A stretch of DNA of 60,984 bases from Phoronis australis (lineage: Eukaryota; Phoronida; Phoronidae): the NCBI GenBank assembly GCA_002633005.1, contig NMRA01000303.1:459947-520930 (forward strand), written 5' to 3'. A program made the translations under genes and the position numbers. Positions within the stretch are counted from its first letter, which is position 1. Each line of letters opens with the position of its first letter. Of the stretch, positions 26,487 through 38,700 are shown one piece after another. The notes under the pieces were generated by a model. The model ran no database searches. It was not told the DNA's origin and was given only the letters and a program-made list of their open reading frames with translations.

Positions 26487-26690
26487 CAGCGTGGCTCAGT
26501 GGTTAGAGCTTTGGACTCCCGCATGAGAAACCAGCGTTCAAATCCTGGCTTCACTAGCTGACATTCAAGCACTGCACAAAGATGTCTCCTATTCCTCTGA
26601 GCTCGGTCTTACTTGTGAATGTGTGCAAGGAAGTGAATGAGAACCTGCTGAGGACCATGCTGTATATTAGCCCTTGGCCCTTTTTAAAAG
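26487..26690 (+). mobile_element. tRNA-derived SINE, copy 2
   Basis: A-box TGGCTCAGTGG (26492-26502) and B-box CGTTCAAATCC (26535-26545, one base off consensus). The body aligns with 22716-22925, including the conserved core CTCTGAGCTCGGTCTTACT. The 3' end runs to about 26690. Confidence 0.85.
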
Positions 26691-27164
26691 TTAAAAAGCA
26701 TTATGTTTGACAACTACCTGCATTTTTCATATAATGCGATTTTGTGGTAGGAAATAAATAAACTGCTTTTCCTCAGCTTACCTTGCCTGGGGAGGCAAAA
26801 CTGAGAAAAAAATAACGATTGACTGCCAGCATAATGAAATTCACCATCCCGCCATAAGGCGATGAGGTCTTTGGTGGACAGACGTTAAGCGCAATTTCTA
26901 CTGATCCCATGCAGTGTAGTCGGGAATTTTCAACCTACTGGTATTATCAGCGTTATAACACCTTTCGTGCTATAAGCAGTGGCAGATCGAGAATATCATC
27001 AGTGGGTGGAGCCAACATTTTGTCACATAGTGCCGAATGGGGGAGGTCGGGATCGGGTTTCCAGAGAAAATTTTGTTATTGCTTATGAAAACAGGCATTT
27101 TCTTAGATTTCTGAAGTATAATTTGTGGAAACTTGCAAAAGTATCCCCCTTTACACAAAGGCGG

Positions 27165-28190
27165 TGCTACTGACAATGTAAACAATTACAGACCAATTTC
27201 AATTTGCCGGTCTTGTCTAAATTGTTGGAGAGGCATGTTCACAAAACTCTTTATATTCATTTTTGACTGAACATGATTTAGTAGTTGCCTCTCACTCCGG
27301 TTTCAGAAGTGACCACACCTGTGAAACTGCCCTCGTTAATATTGTTAACGCCTGGGCTCAGGTTGTGGATAACGGTCACAACGTTAGTGTAGTATTTTTG
27401 GATTTTAAGCTTTTGATCTTGTTGATCACAATATACTTTTAAGCAAACTGTTACTTTACAAGGTAGACAAGGTTTCGCTAGACTGGTTTCAATCATATCT
27501 CTCAGAGAGGTGCCAGGTTGTCTCCCTTGGTGGACATCTGCTTGAGTCCCGAGGTACCACACACGGTGTTCCCCAGGGATCCATCCTGGGACCTTTGCTG
27601 TTTTTACTTTTTATAAATGATCTCTCTTTAATCTGCGAAAACACGATTGACACGTATGCAGATGATACTACTTTGTCTGTTGTGGCAAACTCGCTGATTG
27701 TTGTAAAGAACAGACTCCAATCTGATTTGGATAAAGTTGCTACCTGGGGTACTGATAATAAAATGGCAATTAATGCTGAAAAAAAAACAAAGTGCACGGG
27801 TATTGCCTCAGAGCAACGACATAGTAGAAGTAACCTTGAACTTAATCTTGCTATTTCGGATGTACGGATCAAACAGGTTGACAATGAAATGTTACTGGGT
27901 GTTACTGTAGACAAGACCCTCAGCTAGACTAGCCATATTAGTGGGACTGTGTCCAAAATTAGACAGCGTCTTGGTCTTCTCCGCCGTATATCACCATTTC
28001 TTCCCAAAGAAGGGCCTCTGCAATATCTCAGAGTTTGTATATTCCTTCTACTCGTTTATTGTAGTGCACTGTGGTCAGGATGCAATGCAAGATTGGTTTC
28101 CTCTTTATTGAAGGCTCAAAAGCAGGCGGCCAAGGGCCACGCAGATTTTGGTAATTTTGAGGGAAATATTGGCGAAATGTTACTCAAATA
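27165..28190 (+). mobile_element. Decayed LINE reverse transcriptase (CR1/jockey-like)
   Basis: In order: TDNVNNYRPISI (27170), then a broken stretch, LVDHNILLSKLLLYK (27420), WFQSYLSERCQVVSLGG, GVPQGSILGPLLFLLFIND (27568-27624), YADDTTL (27655-27675, the catalytic YxDD), LLGVTVDKTLS then stop at 27925, and after a stop, KIRQRLGLLRRISPFL with YCSALWSGC. Multiple stops and frameshifts show a dead copy without its endonuclease. The A/FDxVDH and GVPQGSILGPLLF motifs are typical of CR1/L2/jockey-group RTs, unlike the LINE at 1938-6375. Confidence 0.9.
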
Positions 28191-28431
28191 AAGAGAGGTG
28201 CTTGAAAATAAATGGATATGTTTCTGTTTTTCGCATGATTTGGAGTATTTGGCATTATAAAATCATGTAAACTATACATTGAGGTGATGTAAAACGACGA
28301 AATATGCGGACTGAAAGCGGGTCCTGACCATGAGCATTTAAATTTGCCCTTCTCACAGTAAGAGGGCAGATCTTCATCCGATTTGGAGATGAAAGAACGA
28401 TAAGATGGTAGACGAGTCTTGTGATTACTTT

Positions 28432-28592
28432 CAGGGGTGGATCAAGGATTTTGAGTTAGGGGGGAGGGGGAAGAACACAGTGTTAGTCAAGGTTTTGCAC
28501 GTCAAACATTTGCACCCCCTAAGGGCCAAATCGAAGCTGGGAGACTTTTAGGGGGGCCAAAGCTCCCTTGGCCCCCTCAAAATCCTCCACTG
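28432..28592. mobile_element. Short inverted-repeat element (MITE), hAT-like ends
   Basis: Left CAGGGGTGGATCAAGGATTT and right, reverse-complemented, CAGTGGAGGATTTTGAGG; both sides are flanked by ACTTT (28427-28431 and 28593-28597). At 161 bp with no coding capacity this is a MITE. CAGTGG(C)GGA ends resemble hAT elements, but those make 8-bp duplications and only 5 bp match here. Confidence 0.6.
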
Positions 28593-29646
28593 ACTTTGAT
28601 TTATTTAAATAAGTGATTCACAGGTCTGGTTCGCATTTTTATCCTCTGGCAAGCGCGTGCACATGTGATATTTTAAACATCTTATGAGACGTCCGTGCTG
28701 ACTTCAAAAAAATTGTATAACTTCTATCGACCATTGAATCTCGGCAAAAATGACACGTACCATCCTTTGTCAGTTACCGTAAATTGCAACTGAGAAGGGA
28801 GAGTTTCACCTATGTGAGAAATCAAGTGACACATAGAGCTCTCAGCTGGAGATGAACCGTCAACGTGTTACTCCCGTCAAGCAGAGCTATATTAAGTCTC
28901 AGTCGCAAACAGCACACTAACATGGTAGGTCGAACCTTTTGTTTTGTCGGATACCTTTACAATATCTTATTTCAACTAAACAACTTCACGAATCGAAACT
29001 TTGCTGTAATATAATAAACAGTATGTCTAGCATCAAGTAAACGATCTACGAAGCCTACAGCAGCAGTCGGTTTAGACCAACAAAAGAAAATTTTAGATTT
29101 GCAATTTATAGAAAGCGGCCCTTTGTCAACAAGGGCGGCAAACGTCACGAGCCCCGCCAATGTTGGGGTGGCTTTTTGACACTTTTTCTTCCTTGCCAGG
29201 GCATCGAATTATGGACCTGTTGGAGGAAATCGTTTGGAATCATTACACAGAAATTTTCGTGGCACTTTGCGTGTAGTTAGGTAGCAGTGTTTCTTGAAGG
29301 AATTTTTAGTTGAAAGCGATGAACTTTTGATTTCAAATCAACGGTCCGGAATTTTAAGTGAATTTTGCTTACGAAGTACTGTACGAAGAAATGTGACTTT
29401 AATAAGGCTTAGTAACCTGAGTTTTATAGTAATTGCTTCTTCGTTAAATTTAATTTTTTGTACGCAAAAATTACATTGAGGGCACGATTCTAGATCGTAG
29501 TTAAACATTCTCTAGCTCTTTGACTTCGCGCAAAAGGTGAGGTAATGAACAACTTGTTACGAAACAGCTACTTTTCCATGTATTTTGAGTTGCTGCTACA
29601 TGTAACAATCGTGAATTCTTTCATAACATTTACTTGACAGGACAAG

Positions 29647-29713
29647 ATGTCACAGACTCCACCTCTCGGGATGTACTGGGCTATAATCGCACTAGTGATG
29701 AGCTGTCACGCTG
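29647..29713 (+). CDS. NIDO gene 2, signal-peptide exon
   Basis: ATG TCA... encodes 22 codons plus one base before donor CTG|GTAAGA. A hydrophobic core (WAIIALVM) is followed by SCHAA, a plausible cleavage region. It pairs in phase with 34129 (acceptor ATATTCAG), 4.4 kb downstream. Confidence 0.8.
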
Positions 29714-32700
29714 GTAAGACTGTGCTTGCGAAGAACTGCCTTCCACAGTTAGTCCTCCGAATCAGATGGCCGTTTTTGCAAACGCGGCGTGTTCTAATGT
29801 TCCCAATAAGCTTCTCAGAGCATTGCAATGGTATCGATTATGCGGTTGGTGGAACCACTCGGTTGTATTTATGCGCGCAGTACATAGGCTACTATTTACT
29901 GAATTTGCCGGTTCTGCCGAGTCAACAGGCTTAGACATCTCTGATTGGGTCTCAATGACAACTTCTGCGTTACACAGCAATCAGATGTCTTTGCCGGTTG
30001 ACCCGGCGGAACTGGTGAAACCTGGCAAAGTCTTGTCAGATTTGAAGTGCAGCCATAGTTTCCATGGTCAAGATGTAATTCTTCACACTCAAGAGGTACA
30101 CTTTGAAGGGTATATCGTAGATTCACAAAGATGATAATCATTGGTTTTCATATTAAACAATGTGTTTCTTGAGTGAACATACGTGTACATATCACATGTC
30201 CATAATGAAAAGACAATTGGAAATCTTGGTTTTATTTATTTGTGTAAATAAGTAATGAATACAAAAAAGTGGTAAATGAAAACCGTGTGTTCGTGGTCAT
30301 GATTATGGAAGAAATTAGTTTACATTTAATTTTGTCATGGATTATATAGACTGGACTTACAGAAGTTCACTTCGTAGTACGCCAGCGAACTAGAAAAGTC
30401 AAATGAAACGTCCACAGTTTTCAAAGTTTTCAAATGAGCAGACGATTTACCTGCATTTAAGCCCATAAGAGACGATTTTGCATGGAATCATTTCATATGA
30501 CTAATCATATTGACTGAAAACATAAACATTGGTGATTAGGCGAGATATTTGTTGCATTCGTAACACAGTTGGCGGACAAGGTGATTGATTTTGTATTTTA
30601 ATTCAAAATATACAATCATTTGGTCCACACGTTATGGTGACACATCAGAGGCCGGGATCGATATATTTGTTGAATTATGTGACGACTTGTGGTTCTTCCA
30701 TCTGAGTATTTTGTCGGTTAGACTAACGTTTTTCCACCTTTGGCAAGTTATTCCCCACTGCTATGAGGACAACATCACTCATAACGAAGGTCATCGTACA
30801 ATGCTTTAGTCTGTTAAAAGGATGGATATCAGCTATTGTGTGAAACCTGTATTACTGTTTAGCTGGGTAGCAAACCGTTTTATCATAAACTATAGAAAAA
30901 CACTTTTATAATATCATGAAGTAAAGCCACCAAATGAAACAAAATACCACAAAATTTAAAATCAGATTACACGAGAGGGAAAGACTTAATTACTTAAAAT
31001 TTCCTCAAGTACTGATAGGCGTTTTAGTGGTTATCATATATTTTACATTAACTCTGATTGAAATATAAAGCTTAGATACTTAGGAAAAGCCAGCATTTCA
31101 TTCCTTCCTGAGATTTGTGCAGAGTTAGGACTGAAAACAAATAAAAAAGTCACTTGCAACTTGCAACACTGTCAATACTTCTTGACTGGCAATGTGGTGG
31201 TGATCCAGGTAAGAAATTAGCTCCTGGATATCGGTCTTGGGTATTTATACCTGAACGACTCATCTTGTGTTAGAAAGCATAACCATGCACTGTTAGTTAC
31301 CTTTAACCATAAAACATCCATTTCTTTTAAAGCATAATAGTTTGTCTTAATGAAATTTACACTTGTTACTAACAGACTTTGTTCAAGAAAAGAACCCAAA
31401 TCCCGTGATGACAGTGAAAGGCAGCACAGCATACACAAAATAGACATTTTTCATTTTTTATTTTCCCAGTTCCACTGAGTAAGTAACAAGGGTCTGGGAC
31501 TCCCCTGTCTTACTTTATAGTTGGAAACTGTCAACACAAACATACAGTGGAATTGATTTTTACATTGACAAACAGAAAAACAACAATATTACATAATGTG
31601 ACTGTGTTGTATACATTTCTGAGAAAGGAATACAAAAAATCCTTTGCATACTATTTTTTCCAAAATAGAGTTTCTCAACCAATTTTTGTATTGTAGAATT
31701 TACTCTTCATCTATCTTACTTGAGAATTCATACAGGAAAGCCTACAGCTTGAGCATCAGAATATTGCATTTATAAAATTTCAACATCTAAAGTCATCCAG
31801 TGTTTAACATGAGTAATTTCATCAATGTTGTGCACTGCTTTTCAGAGGAAAAACTTTGACAACGCAGTAAATTAAAAAAAAAATACTTTTATTAAAAAAA
31901 CGTACTGTCAAGGTTGAAAGCAGGATGTTTAGCAAACAGTTTGATATAAATATCATTACAATGTGTTCAGACACGGCCAGTTAGCAACTGAAAGTTTATC
32001 CCCTAACTATGAGTCACAAGAATTTACCGGTGAATGAAAAGTGTGTGAAGTGCTCGCATTACTTCGATTTTTAAAAATGTTCATTAATGTCTCAGTTTAT
32101 TGTAATGGATATTAATAGAAAGGACAAAGTTTGAATATTTCGCTGGCGTATTTTTCATTTTCTACCACTTTGCGCGCTAATAGATATGACCTTGTGAAAA
32201 TCACGAAAAATGGCAAAATTTCGCTCTTCGCGGAATTTTTGCCACATTGGCTTGCGTTATCGTAGACGTAGTTACAGATGAGAAACTATTACATTTAAGT
32301 CAAGCCAAACTTCCTACAAATTCACAAAATTCAAACTAAATTTCCTCGTAAAAGACTGTGAATTCAACCAGATGAAAAGATTCATCCAATTAATTCAACC
32401 GTTTCTTTAGGCCACAAGTCTCGATTCTTGTGTTGAACTGTCGCAGTGTTCGGGCCGATCAACAACAACTTGTCAAGTTAGTTCCGCGCGTTTCGTAGCA
32501 AAAATGCGACTTGTATGGCTGGCATACGTGATTTAGTTTGCATAAAACACAGCAAGTTAACTTCAAACTAAAAAAAATTGCTCGAAATTCGCGAAATAAA
32601 AGCGAAAGTTTACCTTCGTTGTTACATAAAACCAAGACACCAGAAGTTATGAATCCTCCACGAGATACATATACAGTATGACGAAGTCGTGAATCTCTTA

Positions 32701-35700
32701 GCGAGTATCTACACTGTATGGTTTTATCAGAGTAAAAGGTCTAAATAGGACTAGCTGTAAACAAACCAGCGTGGCCGTAAGCGGGTAAAGGGCATTTATT
32801 GAATGCAAAATACTGACTAATAGGAATAAATTAAACAAAATGACGCTGAAAAGGAAGCTTAAATTAAGGACTTGAGAGAGATTTAATTTTACTTTCAGAA
32901 CATCTCGAAAAGGATATCATTGAAAAGAACTAAAATTCATCAAAATCTACGAAACAGTTACAGAGTTAGGACATTATAGTTCACCGTATGACACGGTCCA
33001 TAACACTCAGTTCCACACAACGAAATGGCCACCCTGCAATACTTATACAAAGTTACATGATAGCCAATCCCTGTCTCTATATGCACATCTATGCACGAGA
33101 CAAGTCAAATGGAATCCTGAAAAACTCAGTGTTAATTATCTACATGAACAGTAAATAAATCATTTTATAAGTGGTCGTCAGGACGTATGGGGAAGTCTCT
33201 CAAAATGATTGCATTTTGTTGAATTTCGATCTCCAATCTTATTCTTATTATTGAGGTCACAGGAGAGTCATCTTTCAATAAGACTCCTCTCAAGTAATGA
33301 CAGATTGGCATGCTGGGCAAACATCCTATCACCTGGGGTGAGACAGGTGATACGTGGTTGACGAAAGAGATAAAACAGACGTTGTCAATAGTCATCATAA
33401 CACGATGATGTGACAAAAACGATTGATGGATTCAATATGCTTCTGAGATACACAGTTTGATAAATGAAATTTTGTACTTCACGGCTTACAAGATAATTGA
33501 TTTTATGATTTATGTTATAAAGCTTACAGCCACCAAAGCCATTTAAGTTGATGTAGGATCCTAGAAAAAGGCTAATTTTGGTCAACTTCCGTAAATCGTA
33601 CAGGTATCTCAGAAATGACTGATCGGATTAACACGAAACTTTCAAATTCTATGCTTTATTTACTGTTCTGTGAAGCTCTGTTAGGTGTGTTTTTGAAATT
33701 TTCCACCTTTGCATAATGGGACTATCAAAAATAGGACAGATACGGTTTTTATGACTTTTTGAAGTTGCATAGAAGAACAAGTTAAGAATAGTTTAGAAAA
33801 TTATATTGCAAGAGTGATTTTGAGATTTTTTCGTGGACATTTATATCATTATAAATTTGTCTTGTTATTGATCTTGTTATTTTGCTGTGAATTTACATTT
33901 CCTTTTTGCTAAATTTACCTACAAAAACAAGGTCACGTAACCAAATCAGCGACAGAATTTCTACTTTCAGAAAAATTGCCGAGTTAAATTCTACAGTTTT
34001 GTAGATATTTGGCTACGGACCTGTTGATAAGGTCACACATAACCTTTAACAGGTCGACAAGGGACTACATTTCCTGTTTTGCAACAAAACAACTGAAACT
34101 AAAATTTATCATATATGTATATATTCAGCAAAAACACACGACCGGGTAAAGCACATAGTCGAGGATTCAGTGAGGCCTGAATACAGATGTCCACACGGAC
34201 CAGAAACGAACAGACTTTATCCGTTTGGGCTGTGCGTCAACGACACCATGTTGCCGAGAACTGATGATGGTTACGAAGAATTTAAGCTGCAGCGGAAAAT
34301 CCGTTTTTATGGCAAAGAGTACGACGAGCTTTACGTAAGGACTGTTGCGATATTCGTACATATACGAAGTGGAATGGTTCAAAAAATGACGATAGCATAC
34401 CGCCATGTTGTGCTCAGAATTAAGCCGAACAATAATCGAATCAACGTTAAACGGGCTTCACCGATGGGTATACTATAGGTTGAAAGTTTGTACCAAAATT
34501 AACTCCGTCTGAAAAAGTTTTGACCAGCATGTATACGTTGTTTGCCAAAATTCTATGTATTGTTAGTTCCGCTCAGGAAGTGACTCATTACCGATACGAT
34601 ACTCGTATCCTAGAAATTAGATGAAAACGGTACAGAATAAACAAACAAATTTGGTGCATTCAGAACAACGGATTTAACGTGAGTGGGGACGGAGGGGGAG
34701 GGACGGAGCGAGAGACAGAGAGATAGGGCTAGATAGAGAGGGAGGGAGGGACAAAGGAAGGGGGGAGAGGTAGAGGGGGATATAAAGTGAGAGACGTTTC
34801 TAACGACTGGCATGAACCATCTCAATTTCGAATGCGTTGGCCATCCCTGTCTGAACTGGTGTTACTTCTAAATTATTAAATTACTCAGTCTCAGAACAAA
34901 ACATCTTTCGTGTATTTGACGGCATGATTTGTTACGTTAGGCTGATTAACCTGGTTTGTAAATAATGATATTTTATGTCACGGATAAGAATGAAATGTAA
35001 CCTTGTGGTTTGTATATAATGATATTTTAGGTCACGGATAAGAATGAAATGTAACCTTGTGGTGAATTCCGCTAGAGACATAGAGAGTGGAGTAATTTAA
35101 ATAACGATTTAAATAGATTTAGCACATTTGCTTAATTTTCAGAAGACATGGAAGTATTCCTGAAAATTCTGATAGGCATGTAAAACTACTAGAGAGATTT
35201 AGATTGTTTCTTGAAGCAGGATCAAATTTAACGTTTGTTTCAGATCTGCAATAATGGGCTTGTCGCGTTCGAGTTTGGCGTCTCTCTTGCTCCTCCATCC
35301 TCTATGAAAAAAGCCGTGTCACTTGCACACCCCTTCATTGCCCCATTTTGGACAGATGTTGACTCGCGTGGCGGAACTGGACGGGTTTATTACAGACAGG
35401 TAGGGGTTACAGACAATGAACTCTGATTGACACTTGTTGTATACTAAGTTTTGAAACAAATTTATCTTACCTTTATTCGGTATAGATTTCAATCATTGAA
35501 TGGCCTGGGTTTAATTTCAGGGGAAATCACGTGGTACATGAACGTTTTCAACGGAATGCAGATTGCCAAAGCAGCCTATACTGGCTTACTTGTTTTCGCC
35601 TTTTCCAGATTATGTCGGGTGAAACTTTTGTGAAAATCGAAAGAAGGGTAAAGGAGTCATTAGCGTTGGAAAGTTTTAACATGGATCTAGCCGTGATAGT

Positions 35701-38700
35701 CACGTGGTACAATGTTGCGGCTCATCCTCCGGAAGGCGGCGCTCAAAATACTTACCTGGTATGAGTTTCAATAGAATGTTTGTGAAATGTTAAGCAATGT
35801 AGAGTGTTGCAGCACTTCTGTAGGGGCCATGGCGTGAGCCTGTCACTGCCCACTGTGAATCCGCCAAATCTTTTCTTGTCCACGGTCTCAGAATTTAAGG
35901 AAGGCTATGCAACAAAATGACGATTCTGTATGACTTCCTCTGATTAAATTCGAAATTCGCTTGCAGACTATTTAATTACGGTTTGTAAAGGAAGGGAACA
36001 CAATTTCTTTTGCAATACCCCGCCTTGTGGGTACTTCGAACAAAATGAGAAATTCGTAGCGAGCTACTATTTACGCAAATGCTTTGTGGCTAGGAAGACA
36101 CGAAGTCGTTGAAAATTCAACTTAATTAAAACCACTTAGCTTTAAACCGCTGCAGTGTGCCTGATCGCTAAATACAGGCATCATTTCATAACTCATGACC
36201 TAACCCAAGCTTAGTCGATGCTCGAAACGAAATGGTGCCTTGAAATGACTCGTTAGTGTTGCTAACATGCTTAAAATATGAAACGTTTTATCTCTACAAG
36301 GAACAAGTCTTCCCAGGCAGACTCCATAGCATACGCCAATTTACATGTACACTGTGACCCAAATTATTATTTTCTGATTGATAAATTCGTCATCACGCCG
36401 GTTTCCGAATTATCTGCTACATTGTGCAAACAAACAAGAAACTGACATAAAGCAAAGATACTGATCGAATTTGGCGGACAAGTGCCTAATCTTTCTTTGT
36501 AACAGTTTTTTTCTCATACAAACAAAACGCCCATAGCTGCTTTTGAAAGATTCAAAACACGTTGTTTAGTGTTCGACTTTATCCTTTATAGCAATGTCTT
36601 CCTAGCTAGTGTAAATGTACTCGGATTCTGCTAAACGCCTAAATGCTGGTGATCAAACTTGAACCTCAAGACTTCAGAGTAAATCTATAGGTCCCAATGT
36701 GTTTTTGGTTCATTCCGTGGACGCAAGGTACTCGCAGATAAAGATACTGTGATTGCGTGAGAGGTTTATGACGCGTGGCGACATCTCACTTTCTTGCAAG
36801 AAACATGAACTAAAGAATTCAGCCCAGACGAGGCATGATGCAGACAAACAGTAATGCGCGTTCAGTCAACTGCCAAAAGTGTGAGTTAGCTAAGAGTAAG
36901 GTTCACATCAATGTGACGTCATAGAACAGTTGTATGTACTACAGTGACGGTAGCCCGGACGGCATATTCCACTAACGTCTGTAGATAGCCGGCAACGAGC
37001 TATGTGCTTACCATATTGGCACTAAAACAAGTGTCTGGGACACTACATGAAGTTCTTCGTTGGCGCCATTTTCAAAAACCCGAGAAGTGAAGTTGCGTCT
37101 TCAGATTCCTGTTGAGACGCGAGTTTGTTGTGCACCTGTCCAAATTATCCCTAAAAACACGCTACCTTTCTGAAAAAGTCCATGACGCATTCAAAAGCGT
37201 AAGGAATTCATTGAAGTTGTTTGAATTCATATCACAAATTGCATTCAGTGTAATTTGAATTCAAGCTGATGTTGAATGCGATAACATACGCTGCATCATT
37301 CTTATTATCATTAATAATCTTTGACAGCAGTTATGAGATGTGGCAAACAGTTGGTTTTTAGGTTGAGTCAGATGTGTAGAGTTGGTTGTCTTCATTCTGA
37401 CAAACGAAAATAAGTTCCAATAATGTAAGTTCAAACATGGAGCGGTTCCACTTATAACCACATTCTAATTCACATCTCCATTGCAGCGGAACACTTTTCA
37501 GTTGGTGCTAGCGTCGGATGGGCCACGACTGGTCGGTTTTTACATATACCAAAACATTGGGTGGGCCTTGAATGAAGATAATGGACCGGCGCCTGTGGTA
37601 AGAGTCAAAGATAATGAGGTACTCAACATATCTAGGAGGTGGCGCTAGTAAATTCTGGTCGACGTTTGAGTTTGATAGACATCTTTGAAACCTGGTACTT
37701 GGTTAGAAAATCCATGTTGAGGACAATCAAACAATCAAAGCATGCATTTACAACCTTAGTTGGTGTAACCACAGTCATACTCTAGATGATAAAGGCTGTA
37801 ATCACTACGCCCAGTGCTCACATATCACTCGAGCGCCACACTTTGTCTTGGTTACACAAAGTCTGATTCAGATTTTTTACTATACCAGTATGTTTACTGA
37901 ATCTGTCTGAAAAGATTTAAACCAAGAAAATAATATCAAAATTCATGTTTCTGAGAAATGTTTAACAATGTGGGTTCTCGTTAAATGATTAACTGTTCGA
38001 TTATTGAACTGACTCGAACCATTTGAAAGCTGTCCTCGGGGTGAACACCTGAATGAACAATCCTTTTCATTGAAGAGTTTTTTGTTCTTGCCTTGATTAA
38101 CAGTTGTAGTGACAACGTTGATGTCAATTATGATAATGATGGTAATACTGATGACTTCAAAACAGTTAGAGTACAAAAGCACTGTATTTGTCACAATGAT
38201 GGTGATGGTCAGGATAATAACGACAACAATGAAAGCAAATTGTCGCAATGTGACATAAGACTTTATTTTTGTGAAGTGCGAACAATTTAAAGTTTGTTTA
38301 ATTTGCAATTTAAGGTGGGTTCTGACGCTGGTGATATTGGAACGCACAATTTCTACGCTCCTCAGTCGTTCACAGTCGAAGCGATGAGCATGGCGAAAGT
38401 TACCAACGTCTTGTTCAGAAATCAGTCTACCTTGCGACCCAAAGAGGGCGTGTGGGTTTCAGAGTACTACCTGACGGGAGCTAATAAAATCTACCGTGAG
38501 TGTGTCAGCAGGAAATCAAGATTTTTTTTTGAAATGCGTTACTTTACTCTACAAGTGATATCTTGCAACCGCAAGAACTTGCTGGTGACCAGGTGTGGTG
38601 CGCTCACATTTTCCTTGGTCGCACTAAAGAAAATTCTCCTACGCTTGTGCTAATTTTCGCATTAACGACAGGGCCCTGTCACATCTTAGCACTTGTCATT

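Noticed and set aside
28888-28923. TATA-like box and ATG|GTAGGT donor as the first exon of NIDO gene 2
   Set aside because: The distance from TATA to donor would leave an implausibly small exon; only the acceptor at 29640 is supported.
37943-38347. Hydrophobic minus-strand frame, 134 codons
   Set aside because: It overlaps the NIDO exon 38315-38495 and is driven by ATT/GTT repeats; a shadow frame.
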